34,675 nucleotides of DNA from Halarchaeoplasma sp046498385 (GTDB lineage Archaea; Thermoplasmatota; Thermoplasmata; Halarchaeoplasmatales; Halarchaeoplasmataceae), in NCBI GenBank assembly GCA_046498385.1, contig JAWOAU010000020.1:1-34675 (forward strand), in the 5' to 3' direction. Each line of letters starts with the position of its first letter. Position 1 is the first letter of the stretch. This document shows positions 32,414 through 34,675 of this stretch, piece by piece. Both the position numbers and the translations under genes were made by a program. The notes beneath the pieces are model-generated. The model did not search any database. It was not told the origin of the DNA and worked only from the letters and a program-made list of their open reading frames with translations.

Positions 32414-33433
32414 TCAACCAAAGGAAAACAGGTCTGCCTGCTTTTCCTTTCCACCGGAGTTCATTATCTTATCCATCAAATCTCTAACACGGGACTCCGA
32501 AAAATCTCTCTCACCGCAGAGAAAATCGATCATGCCTTTAACGTCCGGTTCGCAGAAGGATACTCGGTAATCGTCGGAAACGGTGGGTTCCAAAAACAAC
32601 TTTTTTATGGCCGGATAATTTCCTATATTTTTTTCTTCATCCTTCAACACCTCTTTGAGGTTTCCCATCTTTTTCACCTTTTTCAAACCCCTTTTCGGTC
32701 CTATCCCTTTGATCCCTTCGTTGTAATCCGTACCGCAAAGCAGTGCGATATCTACCAATTGTTCGCGGGTGATATTTAGCTCATCCAGGGCCTTGTCCAG
32801 CACTATGATCTCAGGCACGATGTCCTTATACTCCTTTCTTCCAGGCATTTTTCTTTTGCCGGTGATTGTGAGATTTCTTACCAATCTAGGGGCGCCGCAA
32901 AGGAGTGAATCAAAATCTTGACTGCCGACGGTCCATGCATCACCTTTGATGACCATGTAAGCGGCCTGTGCTTCTCCCTCCGCCGGTGCTTGGACCCAAG
33001 GGATACCCATAAGCTCTAGAAGTTTTTTACTACTCTGCACTATATCTTTACTCATCCTCGATGTTTGCTGTGCCTTGGTCCGTGCTCTTTCAATATCTCC
33101 TTCTTCCAAGGCAATTTCGTACTCCTTCTCGGCTTCCTCTTTCCGCATCTTACGTTTCTCCAGAGTCCCCTCTTTCATGGTATCCGGTTCCCCGTCTAGT
33201 ACGTATATAGGCTTCAGACGCCCCATCAAAAAGTTGGCGTTCCTATACAAGAGACCGGACAAGTGAGAAGTTACATTTCCCTGAGAATCGGTCAAAGGTT
33301 TGCCATCCCTTTGCCGTATACTAGCTAGAAACTGATATATTATGTTATAGGCATCCAATGCTATCTTTTTATCTTCAAGATCTTGGATATCGATCTCCTT
33401 CGAAGAGAGTATGCTTCCTAGGGCGACTCCCAT
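32414..33433 (-). CDS. fen: Flap endonuclease 1
   Basis: The 339-residue nuclease removes 5' flaps during Okazaki fragment maturation and repair. Metal-binding acids are in place: D27 ('ALDAYN'), D80 ('VLDGEPD'), E152 and E154 ('AEGEAQAAY'), D173 and D175 ('SQDFDSLL'). The helix-hairpin-helix 'GTDYNEGIKGIGPKRGL' follows. The N-terminus 'MGVALGSILSSKE' is the mature form with the free N-terminus close to the active site, so the start is firm; AGGTGAT lies 5 bases before it. The C-terminus has a clear PCNA-binding box 'QADLFSFG' (332-339). It is the last gene of a minus-strand run with the KaiC-like ATPase, whose stop is 10 bases upstream. Confidence 0.97.
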   Translation of the reverse strand: MGVALGSILSSKEIDIQDLEDKKIALDAYNIIYQFLASIRQRDGKPLTDSQGNVTSHLSGLLYRNANFLMGRLKPIYVLDGEPDTMKEGTLEKRKMRKEEAEKEYEIALEEGDIERARTKAQQTSRMSKDIVQSSKKLLELMGIPWVQAPAEGEAQAAYMVIKGDAWTVGSQDFDSLLCGAPRLVRNLTITGKRKMPGRKEYKDIVPEIIVLDKALDELNITREQLVDIALLCGTDYNEGIKGIGPKRGLKKVKKMGNLKEVLKDEEKNIGNYPAIKKLFLEPTVSDDYRVSFCEPDVKGMIDFLCGERDFSESRVRDLMDKIMNSGGKEKQADLFSFG

Positions 33434-33443
33434 ATTATATCAC

Positions 33444-34136
33444 CTAAAATACCGCTCCCTCGGTATGAACTTCTATACCTTTACCGGTTATCTCATAGGG
33501 TTTGACCGAGCGAGAGTGTTCGATGCGCCGCATCTTTAAAACTTGGATGCTCATTTGAACATCCTGCTTACTGTATTCGTAACCCAAAAGTATGACGCCG
33601 TCCACAGTATACTCAACCAAACCGTCTCGTGAACTCCGGGGATTTTCGTCTTTGACCTCTGCGGTGAGTAACGTAGTGGCCCCTGTATCCTTGATCATCG
33701 AGCACAATCCAAACAGTCTTTCTCTTTTTTGCTGCGGTGTATCCGAGAGCATGTTCAAAAGAGAGACCGAGTCTATGGCTATTCTTTTGGCTCCGAAGTT
33801 ATTAATGAATTCCGGAAGTTCACTCTTCAATCGGTTTACCGTAGCATTTGCATCAGCAGGGCTCAGTTTTTCTATAAAAATATCTCCCGTGTCAATATGT
33901 TTGGTAAAATCCCAACCATAGGACTTAGCGGTAGTGAGCATAGCTTCCTTATCTTCTTCCAAAGATATGAACACACATTTTTCACCCTTTTCAACCCCCT
34001 CCCAAAGGTATTGAAGCGCAAATGTTGTCTTACCGGTACCGAAGGACCCCATCACCGTAAATACATGGCCCCTCGGTACGCCTCCGTTCAACATGGTGTC
34101 TAGACCCTTGATACCCGTAGTTACTCTATCACTCAT
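33444..34136 (-). CDS. KaiC-like RecA-superfamily ATPase
   Basis: The 230-residue protein has a single KaiC-type domain. It starts 'VTTGIKGLDTMLNGGVPRGH', then Walker A 'GSFGTGKT' (30-37), the paired catalytic glutamates E60-E61 in 'ISLEEDKE', and Walker B ending at D122 ('RIAIDSVSLLNML'). A C-terminal part with 'VLKMRRIEHSRSVKPYEIT' follows, typical of KaiC. Such archaeal KaiC-like proteins are not circadian clocks; proposed roles include signalling, motility control and regulation of RadA. The ATG at 34136 is chosen because the upstream gene stops at 34142 and GGTG precedes it; a GTG at 34145 would overlap. FEN1 follows 10 bases downstream, so it is likely co-expressed. Confidence 0.88.
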   Translation of the reverse strand: MSDRVTTGIKGLDTMLNGGVPRGHVFTVMGSFGTGKTTFALQYLWEGVEKGEKCVFISLEEDKEAMLTTAKSYGWDFTKHIDTGDIFIEKLSPADANATVNRLKSELPEFINNFGAKRIAIDSVSLLNMLSDTPQQKRERLFGLCSMIKDTGATTLLTAEVKDENPRSSRDGLVEYTVDGVILLGYEYSKQDVQMSIQVLKMRRIEHSRSVKPYEITGKGIEVHTEGAVF

Positions 34137-34141
34137 CTTTT

Positions 34142-34580
34142 TCACCTTATTTTTTCATAGTTTACGACGTGATAACCCGCATAGCTTGTCACCTCGGCGG
34201 TGAAACGGGCTATCTTTTCACGTTTTAAATGTGGTAGTACACTCATAAACTTTTGCACGGTCATGTAACGTTGACGCTGGGAAGTCATGTGACTTTTAGA
34301 CCATTCAAAGGAAAAAACCCCGTCAACACTGTCTGTCAGTAGGTATTCTATCCTTTTTTTTACTATACCTTTTGAAAGCAATAGGTAGATTATCCCACCC
34401 CATGACTTCGAGGCCCTTCTCATACCTTTAACGATAGTTACCAGTTTATCAGTATCGATATTAGAATTCGTTAAAAGGTCCGTTAAAGAATCTATGATGA
34501 CCACGTTATCCCTTGCGTTGGTATCCAGAAAATCTACGAGCTCAGTCAGCAGGTCGGCACCTCCGTTGTTGGAAAATATG
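34142..34580 (-). CDS. C-terminal part of a second KaiC/RAD55-like ATPase, upstream end lost
   Basis: About 145 residues are readable. They include a Walker B-type strand 'NVVIIDSLTDLLTNS' and the downstream RecA-core strands 'WGGIIYLLLSKG' and 'DSVDGVFSFEW', and end 'VTSYAGYHVVNYEKIR'. This looks like the C-terminal half of an archaeal RAD55/KaiC-like protein (HTR-like). The Walker A half should lie upstream but is not in the window: beyond about 34580 the frame runs into Pro/Arg/Gly-rich nonsense in GC-rich sequence, so the start cannot be given. It stops 5 bases before the ATG of the next KaiC-like gene, making a tandem pair in one operon with FEN1. Confidence 0.7.
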
Positions 34581-34675
34581 CTTGGCCCGGAACTGCCGGT
34601 CCAGCTGCTGGGCCGAGGCGGTCGACATCGTCGTCCAGACCTCCCGGGTGGACGAGGTCCCACGGGTCGACGAGG
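34581..34675. other. GC-rich terminal segment, probably chimeric or foreign
   Basis: By hand count 68 of these 95 bases are G or C (about 72%), far above the rest of the window. The minus-strand frame of the KaiC-like gene turns into low-complexity Pro/Arg/Gly here. On the plus strand one frame reads 'AEAVDIVVQTSRVDE', which looks like coding sequence of a high-GC bacterium and distantly recalls the C-terminal part of CpaF/TadA-type secretion ATPases. The change is abrupt and at the very edge of the sequence, which points to an assembly join rather than biology. Confidence 0.6.

Noticed and set aside
1..34675. CRISPR array, insertion sequence, prophage or toxin-antitoxin pair
   Set aside because: I saw no regularly spaced repeats, transposase, integrase, phage structural gene or recognisable toxin; gene content is mostly housekeeping.

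Overview
The window looks like a chromosomal segment of a euryarchaeon. It carries archaea-specific information-processing genes: GatD/GatE, S6e, aIF2-gamma, Alba, RadB, family B DNA polymerase, the PolD large subunit (DP2), FEN1, Dph2, archaeal Elp3 and pyruvoyl arginine decarboxylase. PolD together with RadB argues against Crenarchaeota. The 5S rRNA gene stands alone, without 16S/23S beside it. That fits Thermoplasmata-like lineages, whose rRNA genes are unlinked, but the lineage call is an inference. Base composition is moderate, proteins are rather acidic, and many starts lie about 26-32 nt downstream of a TATA box, so leaderless or near-leaderless transcription seems common.

Layout. 1-4.4 kb: the C-terminal end of an anchored surface protein, a COG2108-like radical SAM enzyme, Alba, an M29 aminopeptidase and an AttH/CrtC-like protein. 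4.4-11.8 kb: a plus-strand run gatD-gatE-HEAT repeat protein-PrsW-like protease-PLP decarboxylase (MfnA type)-dph2. 11.8-14.1 kb: a free-standing Lrp/AsnC sensor domain and a 55-aa unknown on the minus strand, then rps6e-aIF2-gamma on the plus strand. 14.1-14.8 kb: an RNA locus with 5S rRNA, a structured trailer, a tRNA 3'-end relic and tRNA-Arg(GCG), all minus strand. 14.9-18.4 kb: YchF-like GTPase and PolB. 18.4-22.7 kb, minus strand: methyltransferase, RadB, a secreted beta-propeller/FN3 protein and a winged-helix regulator, with a small frameshifted gene on the plus strand. 22.9-29 kb: nitrilase-family hydrolase, PRC-barrel protein, gamma-carbonic-anhydrase-like protein, small membrane protein, arginine decarboxylase, zinc-ribbon protein, Elp3, a 53-aa unknown and an aminotransferase. 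29.1-34.6 kb: DP2 facing a KaiC-like/KaiC-like/FEN1 operon. The last ~95 bases are about 72% G+C by hand count and look like foreign or chimeric sequence.

Together the genes cover translation (indirect Gln-tRNA synthesis, diphthamide, initiation, wobble-uridine modification, agmatine supply that could feed tRNA-Ile2 modification) and replication/recombination (two polymerases, FEN1, RadB). I found no CRISPR array, insertion sequence, prophage, intein or obvious new defence system. The observations most worth checking are the extra hairpin in the 5S rRNA, the tRNA relic within a direct repeat, the doubly frameshifted small gene at homopolymer tracts, PIP-like C-termini on three replication proteins, three uncharacterised small genes and the suspicious contig end.
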